64,000 bases of DNA from Boswellia sacra (Eukaryota; Streptophyta; Magnoliopsida; Sapindales; Burseraceae). The stretch's first letter is position 1. Each line of letters starts with the position of its first letter. The notes below the pieces were generated by a model, which did not search any database, was not told the DNA's origin, and was given only the letters and a program-made list of their open reading frames with translations. Position numbers and translations under genes: made by a program. The stretch lies in contig SNVD02009122.1 of assembly GCA_013180625.2 (NCBI GenBank), forward strand, positions 277,001 through 341,000, in the 5' to 3' direction. Of the stretch, positions 46,121 through 57,914 are shown piece by piece.

Positions 46121-47006
46121 ATTTGTCACTTTTTGTCTTTATTCAATCCAATATTTATTACATTTTATAAAAGCGTGATAAGTATTTGAGTATGTAATCT
46201 TTTTCTTTTTTCCCTCATATTTCCTTCTTTTTTTTTTTAATCTTCTCTTTTCAAGTATGTGAATATAATATTGTAAATTTCAATAAAATAAAGAAGTTAA
46301 AAATCTCGAAATGATAATTAAATAATGCAATTTTATATTTATATTTAAATAAAAATAATTTTTAAAATATTTAAATAAAAGATAATATTATTATATATAT
46401 TAAAATAATAATTTTTTAATATTAAATTAACAAAAAGTAAATTTTAAAGCGATAGTAAAGGGTAAAAATAAAAAATTTAAAATATAAGGACTTAGAGGTA
46501 ATTAAAAGGGGTTATTTTGTTAAGTTTTAATATACGTGAATTTCCAGGATGAATGACAACCTTTATAAATTTTGTAAATTCCATATTTCCATTCAAACCC
46601 TCCCCAATCTCAAAATCAAAACCCTACACGGAGCTGCTACACCATGCTACCCTCCCCAAAATCTTGATCTGCTCTACCACCGTCGCCGCTCCATCGTGAG
46701 TCCGTTACTCCATCTGCTGATCTGCGTCTAGTTCACCATCGCTGACTTGCTGATCTACGTCTAGTCCACCATCGCAGCAAAGCTTCTAGTCCACGGTCAT
46801 CGATCTGCGTCTAGTCCACCATCGTCGATCTGCGTATAGTCCTGATTTGTAGCCTTCACGCTTGATCCGCGAGTTCTGGTTTGTGTTTGCTTTTTTGTCA
46901 CTGCTTTTTTTTTTTTGGTTGATGGATCGCTGATTTGTGTTTGCTTTTTTTTTTTGTTGATGCATGTTTTATTTGGTCAGATACATGTCTCCAATTCACT
47001 AGAGAA

Positions 47007-47008
<2 letters not shown>
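46121..47008 (+). other. Probable CACTA interior with repetitive leader-like sequence
   Basis: 46121-46540 is AT-rich. 46560-46860 turns C-rich and contains GATCTGCGTCTAGTCCACCATCG-type phrases about four times (46715-46840). The frame 46549-46731 has no family signature. Resembles a transposon gene leader. Confidence 0.4.

Positions 47009-47059
<51 letters not shown>
47009..47059 (+). repeat. (CT)n(TA)n microsatellite
   Basis: CT run 47009-47032 directly followed by a TA run to 47059. Confidence 0.97.
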
Positions 47060-48494
47060 TAGTGAAGGGAGCACAATAAGTCCTTCTCCACCATAGCCAT
47101 TAATTGCTTGAGAGCCTGAAAATCCATTGCTGGTGTTATTTCCTTTTCGATTATCGCACTAAAATTAACATGTATGTATTATGTATCTATGATTATAGTT
47201 AAATAATAAACACTGCTCCGTTCAACATCTGAACAGGATTTTCTAATTATGGGGTATTTTGCTAATTCATAGTACCTATGAAGCTCCTAATGCTTTTGTT
47301 TTCTATATTGAACTCCAAGGGTAAGGGCTGTATGATCATTTTCAATTTGTTTGTCCTTCCTATGTCTTACTCCATTGATAAATATGGCTATTTGTTAATT
47401 GGGTCATATGGTTACTTTCCATATTTTTCTCGTTAAATAGGCTATAGGACTTCTTCTTTTTGTGGCAATGAATCAAATAAAATTGACTAACTTATAGTTC
47501 GTTTCAAATAAAAAATATTTATTTTGTTTTATTTATGTAACCTACTGCTTCTTATTTGTTGATATTAATTAGTATTAATATTCTAGTTGATTTTTTTTAG
47601 TATGATTTGGAAGTCAAGTGAATAAGGAATGCCCTGTTTTTTAAGGTAAAAACTGGAAATTATGATCCATTAAACATTTGGTTGTGGAGAAAAACAATTG
47701 TTAAAAGATCACAAGATGTGTGAACTAAAACACAAATGTATAAACTAAACACAAAATGTATAAACTAAATCAATGAAAAATATGTTGAGCACGGATTTTT
47801 TATCTTTTCTAGCTGAGATCCTTAAGATTTATTGACACAAATGATTAAAGGAGTGAGATTTTGTAATAGTTTGAGCATAATCAATAGGAATATGGGTCAT
47901 AAGAGCAGTCAAACTACTACAGACCAAAACAAATATAAACGTCATTTAAATTAATTAAATTGATATGGGTATTTAAGTAATTTCATAGTTAAAATGGTCA
48001 TTACATGCAAATTTTTTAGGAGTGAACTATATTTATAATATGATCCTTGATTTGAGTCATTATTTAAATTTTTTCAATTTTTTAATCATTGAATTGAGAA
48101 CTATTTTCTCCAATCGACTGATATTGTCTCGTGATTTCTGACATTTAGCATTTGAAAGCGTGCGTCTTAACCCACATATATAAGAAGTTATTGCTAGATC
48201 CACCACGATCTTTTTCTAAGTTCATCTACAAACAAGAAGAGCCCATACATCTTAACAATATGGGCGCTTAGAATGAATTGGAACGTGGAACCAAGGCCCT
48301 TTCCCATTATGTGGTGAAGAAGACTGCGGCTATTGACACTTAATAGGCCTGGCTGGTTCAAGCATCAATTTTGTAAATTAAATGCATATATAAGGAAATT
48401 TTTCAAACAATTTGCTCAGAGTCATAGCAAATTTATTCCAATATAGAACCATTAGATTAGACTTGAAATTAAGTGCCGAAGATATTTGAAGCAA
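47060..48494. other. No recognised gene
   Basis: AT-rich sequence downstream of the minus-strand DC1 copy. No frame of note. Confidence 0.5.
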
Positions 48495-49227
48495 TTACTT
48501 AGAACTGAGATTAAATGAAGACATCATTTTGGCAAGTTCATGAACCATTTGCATCTCAAGTTGAAGTCTTTGCAATTCAACCTGAGCCTTAAGAACTGGG
48601 TCTCCTATTTTTGTCTCCTCATTAGGTAATTGATTGTTATGAGCTGCAGCATGTGGCCCTGGCTCTGTGGGTGCAGTTGCACCACCTGAGACATTGTTCA
48701 GAGCCTCTACACGCTTCACTTTGCTGACACAGGAAGTATGTGCATGGAAGTTGCAGGCAAAACAATTGTAGGACCAAAACTTCGGGTCCAGCAATTTGTG
48801 ACATATATCACAATTATAAGTTGATCCGTAATGGTTTGGCTGCAGCAGAGCATAGCTGAGGCTAAGACTATGGAAATGTGACACATGCTTCACAGTTTCA
48901 GGCAAGGAAGCACAGTGGACATGGAGATCAAAGTCACACAAGGGAGAACAGAAGGAAAAAGCTGCTCCATTGTCGCCACAAGCGTTACACAAGAAGGAAC
49001 CAAAGGAGTAGGTGGTGTATGGGACGAGAGTGAGTTGGTGGGTGTGCTGCGTGTTGCATCGCTCGCTGTGCATTTCCACACTGCTCATTTAAGAAGAGTT
49101 TGCATTGCCAGCATCTGTATGCAGATCCTGAGACGTTTGATTGACATCCTGAGCAGCTGTATCCATCATCTTGATGAACTTGGAAAAGTTTCAAGTTATG
49201 TCGGCAGCTAAAATGCCTGTACTCCAT
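48495..49227 (-). pseudogene. DC1-domain protein, single exon, one frameshift
   Basis: Starts MEYRHFSCRHNLKLFQVHQ at 49227. The first DC1 unit (CSGCQSNVSGSAYRCWQC, LNEQCGNAQRAM) is complete. Near 49035, where AHP should run into HQLTLVPYTT, the frame shifts. From there the second frame gives FLCNACGDNGAAFSFCSPLCDF, CASLPETVKH, CDICHKLLDPKFWSYNCFAC and NFHAHTSC, then an Ala/Pro/Gln-rich, helical C-terminus ending MMSSFNLSSK at 48495. Apart from that one shift the ~240-codon gene is well preserved, so it may be a recent pseudogene or the shift may be a sequencing error. Confidence 0.87.
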
Positions 49228-50448
49228 ATTATCTCAGTTCTTCTCTCTGTAATAATCTGATAATCTTGATATATGGCCAGAATATTTATAAGCTCTCTCA
49301 AATTCAATGACCAGGTCAAGTTTCAGTATTTCATTTTTAATGTATTATCGGAGTTTTCATGGTTGTCTTTCCTCAGAGAGTGAGAAACATATAAAAGCAC
49401 AAGTTGTTGCGAAGCTTGTTAATAATTGTTGCAGATAATCACTTATTCATAGTTTGACCAAAGCATATGCATGGAAAAACTGGAAGTAGATATACATTTT
49501 CTCCTTTCATGACAGTAGAACAATTCAATTGAAAGTTAAGAAGCATCATGGACTTAGAAGAAAATTCCGGGAAGCCTGGCACCATCAAGAATTGACTTTT
49601 GAGTTCGAGTGGTTAGACATTCCAAGCATATGCCATATAAAGTAGCATCATGCAATGATCAATTCCACTTTAGCTTTTTTGAACATTGACTTTATATAAA
49701 ATATTGTCATGATCAGCCCATAATCTTTAAAAGTCACCCGAATTTCTTTACTAGATAAGAGTAGAATGATGTACATATGTAGCATAAAATAAAAGGAGCA
49801 TAAACATCAGCATATAAACCCAATTACAAGTAAAAAAATAAAAGTAGGGAACAAAATGGGGATATGATGTATTATCATATCAGTAATGGCAACAATTGGA
49901 TTAGGAACAATTCGCTGTTCTTAATTTCTGTCTAGTAATTATTACCACGCTGTAGGTAAAGTTTAGTTCCAAAATAATCAATTTTGCGGCAGACTTCAGG
50001 AGCCAAGAAGGGAAAAATTGGTGGCAGCAACCGATCAAGATGATAGAAAACCTGGCAATAGTTCTGTTACCGATGTCACCCGATGGATCTACTTTTACTT
50101 TTGATTTTATTAAATTTCTGGGTAACAGCAACCAGATGCCGAGCAGCCCTTTTCGAAGGTTCGGTTTTGGTCTTCAAGACTTCTGTTTCTAACCTGGCCC
50201 AATTTGGCATGATCTTTTGTTCTCTCTTTCATAAAATGAAAATAATAAAATTTAAAATATTATCAGAATTTCCAAACAAACATGGAAAGCCAAAACATAC
50301 AAACCTTTATTACAAGATTGCAGATATATATCAAGCGTATAACATAGAAAAATATACTTCAAAACAGCTGATTTTTTATGTCCTTCACCTATGGATCCGA
50401 GTGTACTGATTGATCCACTAATCCGTACATTTTTGCTCATTGTATAAA
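49228..50448. other. Intergenic, between DC1 copies
   Basis: Upstream region of the 48.5-49.2 kb DC1 copy. Frames near 49901-50409 show no family signature. Confidence 0.5.
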
Positions 50449-51195
50449 TCACTTTTGAGTTTTAGACGGACATGCAGAAGATGATGGTTTTGGTGGATTA
50501 TAAGTTGGAAAATTCTCTTCTCTATAATAAACATGACGTGCCATTGGGGGATTATGAGTTGGAACATTCTCTTCTTTATGACATCCTTGATGTACCATTG
50601 GTGGATAATGAGTTGGAATATTCTCTTCTCTATGGTATCCATGATGTCCCATTGCAGGTTCACTAGTAAAGTTTGTGTCTGCTGCCTGATAGGCATCCTT
50701 TCGAGCCTTCTTCGTGGCACAAGAAGTGTCCACATAGAAGTTACAAGTAGCAATTATATGTCCACAACTTGAAGTTCAAGACTTTGTGACATATATCACA
50801 TGAATGTGGCAAACGCTCATGGTGTTGAAGGCCATAAACTGAGGCTAAGCTCATGAGAATGAGCTTCATGTTTCATAGTTTGTGGCAAACTCACATGCCG
50901 CACAGCAGAAGGAAAAGGCAGTGCAGAGTGCACCACATCCATTGCATAGGAAGGAACCAGCTGAGTCTGTGGTGTACCGGAGAAGAGTTAAAACGGTGCA
51001 ATGAGTGTGATGGTTGTTGCACTGTGCCATTTGCATTCCCACATTTCTCGTGTAGAAAAAATTTGCATTATGCACAGCCGTATGCAGAACAGCAGGATGA
51101 TTCACAGCCTGAGCAACAAAGTTTTTATCCTTGCTGCACGTGATCTATTCTCAAGTAATATTGGTGCCTGAAAGCGTGAAATGCTTGCACTCCAT
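50449..51195 (-). pseudogene. DC1-domain protein pseudogene with repeated C-terminus
   Basis: Starts MECKHFTLSGTNIT-stop at 51195 and is the decayed sister of the copy at 48495-49227. Recognisable pieces are FLCNGCGALCTAFSFCCAAC, PHSCDICHKVLNFKLWTYNC and YVDTSCATKKA, in three frames with several stops. The C-terminus differs from the sister. It carries an 18-residue unit of the type REENxPTHxPPMxxHxY three times and ends SACPSKTQK at 50449. Confidence 0.85.
50490..50660 (-). repeat. Three 54-bp tandem repeats
   Basis: AGTTGGAAHATTCTCTTCT recurs at about 50502, 50556 and 50610, a period of 54 bases (18 codons), in the DC1 pseudogene's C-terminal region. Confidence 0.9.
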
Positions 51196-52873
51196 TGACT
51201 CTCTCTTTCAATCTCTCGATGCAATTGATCTCTGGTGTTAAGCAAGAATATTGATAACCTTTCTGAAATAGACCAAATCAAGTTCTATTAATAATTTGGG
51301 TACGAGAGTTTCCCATGTGCATGTCTTGCACTTCCGTATTGGGCAAGTGGGAATTCTCTTGTCAATATATGATTACATAGAATCGAGATTAACTGAAAAA
51401 AATTGGCAGCACACATTCTCCACTTAGATCAAATGAAAATTTCATATATCCATACAGAATAGTACATATAAAATTTATCTTAATTTTCTAAGCTGGTGAT
51501 CAGCTTCAAGGCAATTGACATTTGAGTGTCAACATGCATTTGGATAAAATAATGCCATTTCTTGTTGATCTGTTACACATATAAACAATCAACATAATGT
51601 CAGGTAGCTCGTCTTCCATTTTAATTTCTCAATTAAATCTTTAATAAATGTATCGGATAGTTTATACTTTATATACATGGTGTAATGCTTGTCAATAATT
51701 AATAGCTGGACATGCATTCTATTGGGTTTTTTTTTTTTTTTTTACATAGCATGAAAATGCTGCTGATGTGACATTATTAATTTGCCGTTGATGATGATGA
51801 AACCCAAAGTAGACTGATTCTCTTATCCCAAAAAAAAAGTTCTTGCGAACATGGCACAGATCATGGCAGAGTCACATTGCACATTAAGAGCTGGTTTGGA
51901 TGGATTACGAAATAAAAGTGTTTGATTAAACTTTTCTAAAAGTAAACCACCCAAATAATAAATGGGGCCGTATAAGAGAGAGAATAATTGCCGATTGATC
52001 AGTTTGGTCATTGCCTTTTCCCGGATCGAAGAGGAATCTCAAAATTCCAAATTGTGTTCCCAAGTGCATTCAGCACTCTTGACCATGTCCTCGACCGAAT
52101 GACTGAATGTAATAAGATGTGGAGCCCCGATGTACATATATCAAAATATCCAGAGTAATGATTAAAATTTGTGAGTTCCCCACCATTATAAAACAAAGTC
52201 TCTCCTTCCATAAGTACAATTTGAGTCAAATATCAAGAAGTACTTAGGAAAATAAATGTCAAAAAAAATAAAAAAAGAGCAAGTCAGAGAATAGGCTAAA
52301 TCGAAAGCGTCCTATATGTACATATGACAACGGAGCACCTCCCTGTGGAACATTCTATTTTGCTGTTGCTTGCTATCTGGATTCAGACTCAAATATTTGT
52401 TGATGACAATTTAGAGGACAATTTCCACCTGCATAACAGAAATCAAAGCTAGGATTTGGAATAATTCTGTCAAAAATTCCCTTGTATTACAGATAATCAA
52501 ATTTTAACTTGGGTTAACTATATTATATTTAGCCGGCCCGTTCTTTGATGTTAACACACACATAACGACGGCAAGCTGTGAATTGGTTGCAGAGCTAAAA
52601 TACAAGATAACCCTGTAACGAAATCACCTGTACTGGCCGGCTGATTTGTCTCATCGTGAACAACTTTTATAAGCTAGGTGACTCTTATGCATCACAATGA
52701 CAACGTTTTGGACTTGAGACAAATGAATATTCTCGTTCAATCTGAAACTTTTAGTTTTCCTTCCTACTACATAAACACTTTCACTGCTATAAGACAATCC
52801 TTCATTTCCCATTTTGCATAGAAGTTTTCAGCAGCAACACACCATTACATCCCCAAGAAGGAAACTCTTGGAG
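51196..52873. other. Intergenic, likely promoter side of the intact DC1 gene
   Basis: Head-to-head spacer between the minus-strand DC1 pseudogene and the plus-strand gene. A poly-T run lies at 51726-51744. A second ATG at 52814 is in frame with the chosen start. No clear TATA box could be assigned. Confidence 0.5.
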
Positions 52874-54290
52874 ATGGCCGTAGTAAACGAGGGGTTCACT
52901 CGCCATTTTAGCCATCATCATCCAATGGTGCGTACAAATTTACTTCCAGCGCGAAGCATTACCTGCTGTGGATGCAATCTCCAACTAGTGTCTGGCAAGG
53001 ACTACTACTGCTGTAAAATCTGCCCCTTTTTCCTCCACCAAGTGTGCTTTATTATGCCCAGAAAAACCCGACACCCTTCTCATCCTGCTCACTGTCTAAA
53101 CCTCCTTGTGCTGCCTTCATCTGCCAATGGCTATTTCAAGTGTAAGGCTTGCGGACAACATGTCACTGGCTTCTACTACAATTGTGCAGAATGTGGCATT
53201 TGCTATCACAGCTTATGCTCTGCATTGCCACTTTCTATTGTGATCAATTCCCACTCTCACACGCTGAAACTTGAATTTTCACTTCCTTATGAATTTGAAT
53301 GTGATTTGTGCCAAGAACCCAGTTATAACGGGTGGCTTTATAGGTGTCACTTGTGCGAGTTCGATACACATCTTGCTTGTGCCATTGTCAATCGAAAAAC
53401 ACAATCTCTTCAACATCCTTTTGCTCCATTGCCTGACCCTCTGACAAGGCAAATCATATATTCTTCAGCATCTATAACGGAAACCAATCGAAAAATAGAC
53501 TATGATAGTGAAAGCAATGAGCTAATGCAGTTAGTAGCCCAAGGAATTGCTTGGGCAATCAGGGAAGGCACGAAGCATGAGACCATTATCCATGATGCAC
53601 TGGCTGGATGGGATGAAAAGTTGAGAGGTCCTACAAAGAAGTCAAATATAAAACATGGCCAGATTGCTGCCATATCTCTGGATTCTGGAGGACAATTTGA
53701 ACATCTAGAGCATTCAAGTCTGATATCCGGAGACCTGGGTACATTACCTAGTTATCAGTTTAGTGACTCATGTTTCTCAATAGATATAGCAAGGTCTTGT
53801 TCAAGTTATGATCAGCTAAATCCAGAAAATACTGAAGCTAGCCATGATGAACCAAAGGTTGCTCAGGATGGTAAGAAAGTGATTTACTTGAAAAATGATT
53901 CTATGCTTGACAGGATAACAGGCAACTTGGATCCTGCAGGCAAACAAGAGGCCAATCCAGAGAATAGGCTTAGTGATGCATTCTTAACCAGAGGTCGCAC
54001 TTTTAGTAGAGAGAAATTAATCCAGAAAAAGGTGAAGAAGGAAAATGAAACCAGAGGTCAGAGACCTGGAGTAGACAAAGTGAGTTCAATTGCAAGAATA
54101 CTTGATTTAATTTGTTCCATACTTCTTCTGTTTATTTATAATTATAAAGCCTTCTCGCTCATTTAGATTATGCACAGAAGAATATGCATCGACCATATTG
54201 CAATTTTTTTTTTTTTAGTATCTTTTGCAGGAAAGTTCAGATAGTTCATGCTATTCCAAACTCCTACGATGCTTCTATAATCCAAATTAG
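52874..54290 (+). CDS. Three-DC1-domain Cys/His-rich protein, two exons, apparently intact
   Basis: Exon 1 is 52874-54079 and exon 2 is 54231-54290 (GTGAGT donor, TTTTGCAG acceptor, phase 0), giving about 421 residues. DC1 units: HFSHHHPMVRTNLL...CCGCNLQLVSGKDYYCCKIC; then CKACGQHVTGFYYNCAECGICYHSLC; then HTLKLEFSLPYEFECDLCQ...YRCHLCEFDTHLAC. All the zinc-ligand Cys/His positions are present, in residues ~10-180. The remaining ~240 residues are hydrophilic, rich in Ser and charged residues, with no known domain, ending SSCYSKLLRCFYNPN. I chose the ATG at 52874 (GAGATGG context); an in-frame ATG at 52814 would add 20 residues. DC1 proteins bind zinc and possibly lipid and are often defence- or hormone-responsive; the specific role is unknown. 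Confidence 0.85.
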
Positions 54291-55129
54291 AAAGAGAAAG
54301 AAACCATTAATAATTTCGAGGATGGAAGAACGTAAAGATGCAGAACACAATCAACATTGTTCCTGAAGTTCGAATTTGATCACAGGGATAACTGTGCAAA
54401 AAACAATCAACATTCAGAAGTTTTTACTTGATTTTTAAGTGTTATTTACTCGTGTTGTGCCATTGTTCCATTACTATATGTAATATGATCGCCACAAGTT
54501 AGGCATCTGATCCGGGTTTGCTTTCTGGCTATTTTCCATAACTGAATACAAGACCAGATAACACGTACACTACACCACTCAGACAAGTCTTCAGACACTC
54601 CATCACCTGTGCTAGCTAGGCTACAAGAATGCCTATAGCTAGATGATCCACATAGATATAGCAACGTCACATCACTTCTTTAATCACAATCATGTATACG
54701 TTTTTTGACCAAAAGAAGTTAATCACACTGGAAAATAATTAATTTATAAGATTGAGAAACCCCTACGTGAAACATCAGGAAGTAAAAATATTATGAAAAC
54801 ACTTAATCAGCAAGCATAACCGTACTTCTCTTAAAGCCCTAATAGTCATTGCCTCTCATGCATACTCTGAATTTATGATACGATCTGTACGTACGGGGTA
54901 GCTTGTGATTCAGTTCACATTTACCGGCACGGCGAAACTTTAAGGTCAGACCCTTCTTCGCCAGATCAAAAATTCTCCTCGTTATGTCAATATTTGTTGC
55001 CATTTTGACTCTAGTGAAGGAATATAAATTAACCCTTTACCGTGCTTAATATTTAACTACGTACAATAGTTCTTCGCAGTGAAGAGAGTTGATTTTGGAG
55101 CAAATGCAAACCCTAAAGAAAGCAAGTTG

Positions 55130-55131
<2 letters not shown>

Positions 55132-55173
<42 letters not shown>
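55132..55173. repeat. (TA)n microsatellite
   Basis: Uninterrupted TA run of ~42 bases. Confidence 0.97.
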
Positions 55174-55182
<9 letters not shown>

Positions 55183-57661
55183 TATATAGGATAATGTTTT
55201 GAACCACATTCGAATAAAATTATGAATTGTTTTTTATTAGTTTTGATTGATGGTTAATATATTATCTTCTTGCTTAATTATATATTATCCACCCAATACT
55301 TTAACATTTTTTAAATTAATAACGATATTATAAATTAGGCACTTATTTTGTGTTAAAATTTTGCTGTTTAGACAATATTTTAACTCATGTTTTACTATAA
55401 AAATTTCAAACATCTGCATAGTTTAATTTTTTTTTTAAAGTAATTTGAGGTTATTTAATTGAGTTAAAGATTATTTTTAGGCATAAAAGGATTTCACTAG
55501 TATTAAAAAAATTATTAAACATGCATTTTAATCATCCTAAATGTTTAAAAAGGACATTTAAAAAAAAGGTGTTCCATTAAAGGATTTTATTTTTTTAAAA
55601 TTAATTAATTTAAAACTAAAAATTATTTTAAAATATTTAATATTAAAAATATTTCATAAAATTTATTTTATAATAATATATTAAAAAGAATAGGTTTATA
55701 AAAGAGTCTTTTAACAAAAGAAAAAAAATATGTTTTCAATTAAACAACCAGAAAAAATTAGTGAGAACAGCTAGATTTAAAAGTCATCTTTAAGTATATT
55801 CTTTTCAAATTTTTGTAGTATCGGTTTAATTAAGATTTTTCAACGACCGATAAAGGTATTACTTGACTAATATATATTTCTTTATCCATTTTTTTATTAA
55901 TATTCAAGTCTTGAAGTCCATAAAGAAACTTACTATCAAGAGAAATTAGTATAAAAATAACATAAATTAATGATAATGAACAGTTCTCACATGCCCTTCT
56001 CCTGTCTTTTTGTGATAGAAGTTTAAATATTTTTCCAGGATGCACACAAAAAGCCTTTATATATATGTGACAGCGCATTGGTGTCTTCAAATAATAACAA
56101 GAACCAAAAAAAATTAAAGAAATAAAGATAAATAAAAGATTTAATAAAACTATCAATTATTTTTTATTAAAGTGTAAAATTGAGACAGCTTTTTTTTCTT
56201 AATTAGATTATAATTGTCATATAATCAATTTAACTGTGTAGAATTTTACAGATTAAACTAGACTTCTCTCATGGAAACTATTAACTTGGAGTCAGAAAGG
56301 ATGATCCCACCCACCATTGCCTTATTTTCAAATTTCGACTTTGATATTATATTATAATTGTTATACTTAGATGACATCCGCTGCTCAAAAGGAACAAAAG
56401 ATACCAAATTGGGATGCAGACATTCAATAAGACAACTTCGATTTCAGCCCTAGTCTCCACTTGCACCCAAAAGTTAAATCATTGATTCTTCCAAGTGATT
56501 TTCAGTTTCCATCATTGTTAAGAAACTCAATTCCGTCCTAAATGCTTATGTTGTTCAACAGCCTGGCCATATATACACATAAACACCTGCGTTCTATATA
56601 TTTAAGAGTTTGTCTTCAAAGCCCAAGGTAACACATGATGAGATAATATTTATTGTACATCATCCTGTTTTGTTTTAATGTTAGACGAGAAAGGAGTTTC
56701 AAATATCATCAATTTTTTGTAATATTTTTAAAGATCATCAAAAGCTATTTTTATGATACTAATAATATTTTTATAAATTATTCATACAAATTTAATCATA
56801 TAAACTACTTGTCATGATTTGATTGGATTATTTTGTTAAATCATTCGCTAACAGCGAAGTGAAAATTATTTGAAGAAATTCATTAATGTGGGTGGCAAGT
56901 CATTAATCTAATTAACAATTTTATCATTGTCCACTAATAAATGGCTCGACAGAATCCCTTGATAATGGTATTTTTAATGACTTTTAAAAAGATTGAGGAA
57001 TGTTAATAATTTTTTGAAAATTTTTTCAATTTTTACCATCGTTACCCATTATATATTATAGTATCTTCAATTTACAGTCTTAGATAGAAAAAAAAAATAA
57101 AAAATTTTAAAAATAACTAGATATATTGCTTGCTTTTCTAGGCCAATATTATATGAATTGCCTAAAAAATATTGAGTATGTGATAAATATGTTAAGATAT
57201 CCGCGGTCCTTTGTAGCTAGCTTTTATCTTTCTTACTTTCTGGGTTTCAAACCCAGCTAGATTACAGAGAGTGGGCATCTTAAGTTTTGTGGAAATGGGT
57301 TTGGCTATGGTCACTATCCATCCCACAGTCTCCATCTCATTGAAAAGTCTCTCACTTACTATCATTTAATGGTTAGCACACAAAACAAAAATGCCAATAA
57401 TTTTTTGAGGCCATTTCAACCACACACAAATATATATATATATATATACACACATACATAACGAACGACTTTAATTTGGCATTCCATTGTCCGATATGCC
57501 TTGACAAGGTCTATACAATATTACATATCTTGATTATTATTTAGGATTATTAATTAAGAGAGGAGAGTCAAGAAAAAACATTAAATTAAATGACGAAGCT
57601 TTGAGCTTCTAATTTTACATATACCACAAATTATCATATTTATTTATTATATTAATGTAAC

Positions 57662-57914
57662 AATAATATTATATTTAAAAAGTGTACAAAATTTATTTAT
57701 AAAATTAAATAAATAAAATAATAAATACATAAAATCAATATGATAAATATTGATAAATCATATGTCATTAAATAAATAATAAATAAAATAATAAATACAT
57801 AAAATTAATATGATAAATATTGATAAGTCATATGTCATTAAATAAATAATATCATATTAATTTTATATATAAATTTTATATTTTATAAATAAGTTTTACA
57901 AATATAATATTACC
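57662..57914. mobile_element. AT-rich foldback (MITE-like) element
   Basis: AATAATATTATATTTAAAAA at the left and its near inverse AATATAATATTA at the right frame ~250 bases that are largely self-complementary. An internal direct duplication with a ~70-bp period (ATAAATACATAAAAT at ~57722 and ~57792) is present. No TSD assigned. Confidence 0.55.

Noticed and set aside
50083..50409. 108-codon plus-strand frame between DC1 copies
   Set aside because: No domain, no support from neighbouring sequence.
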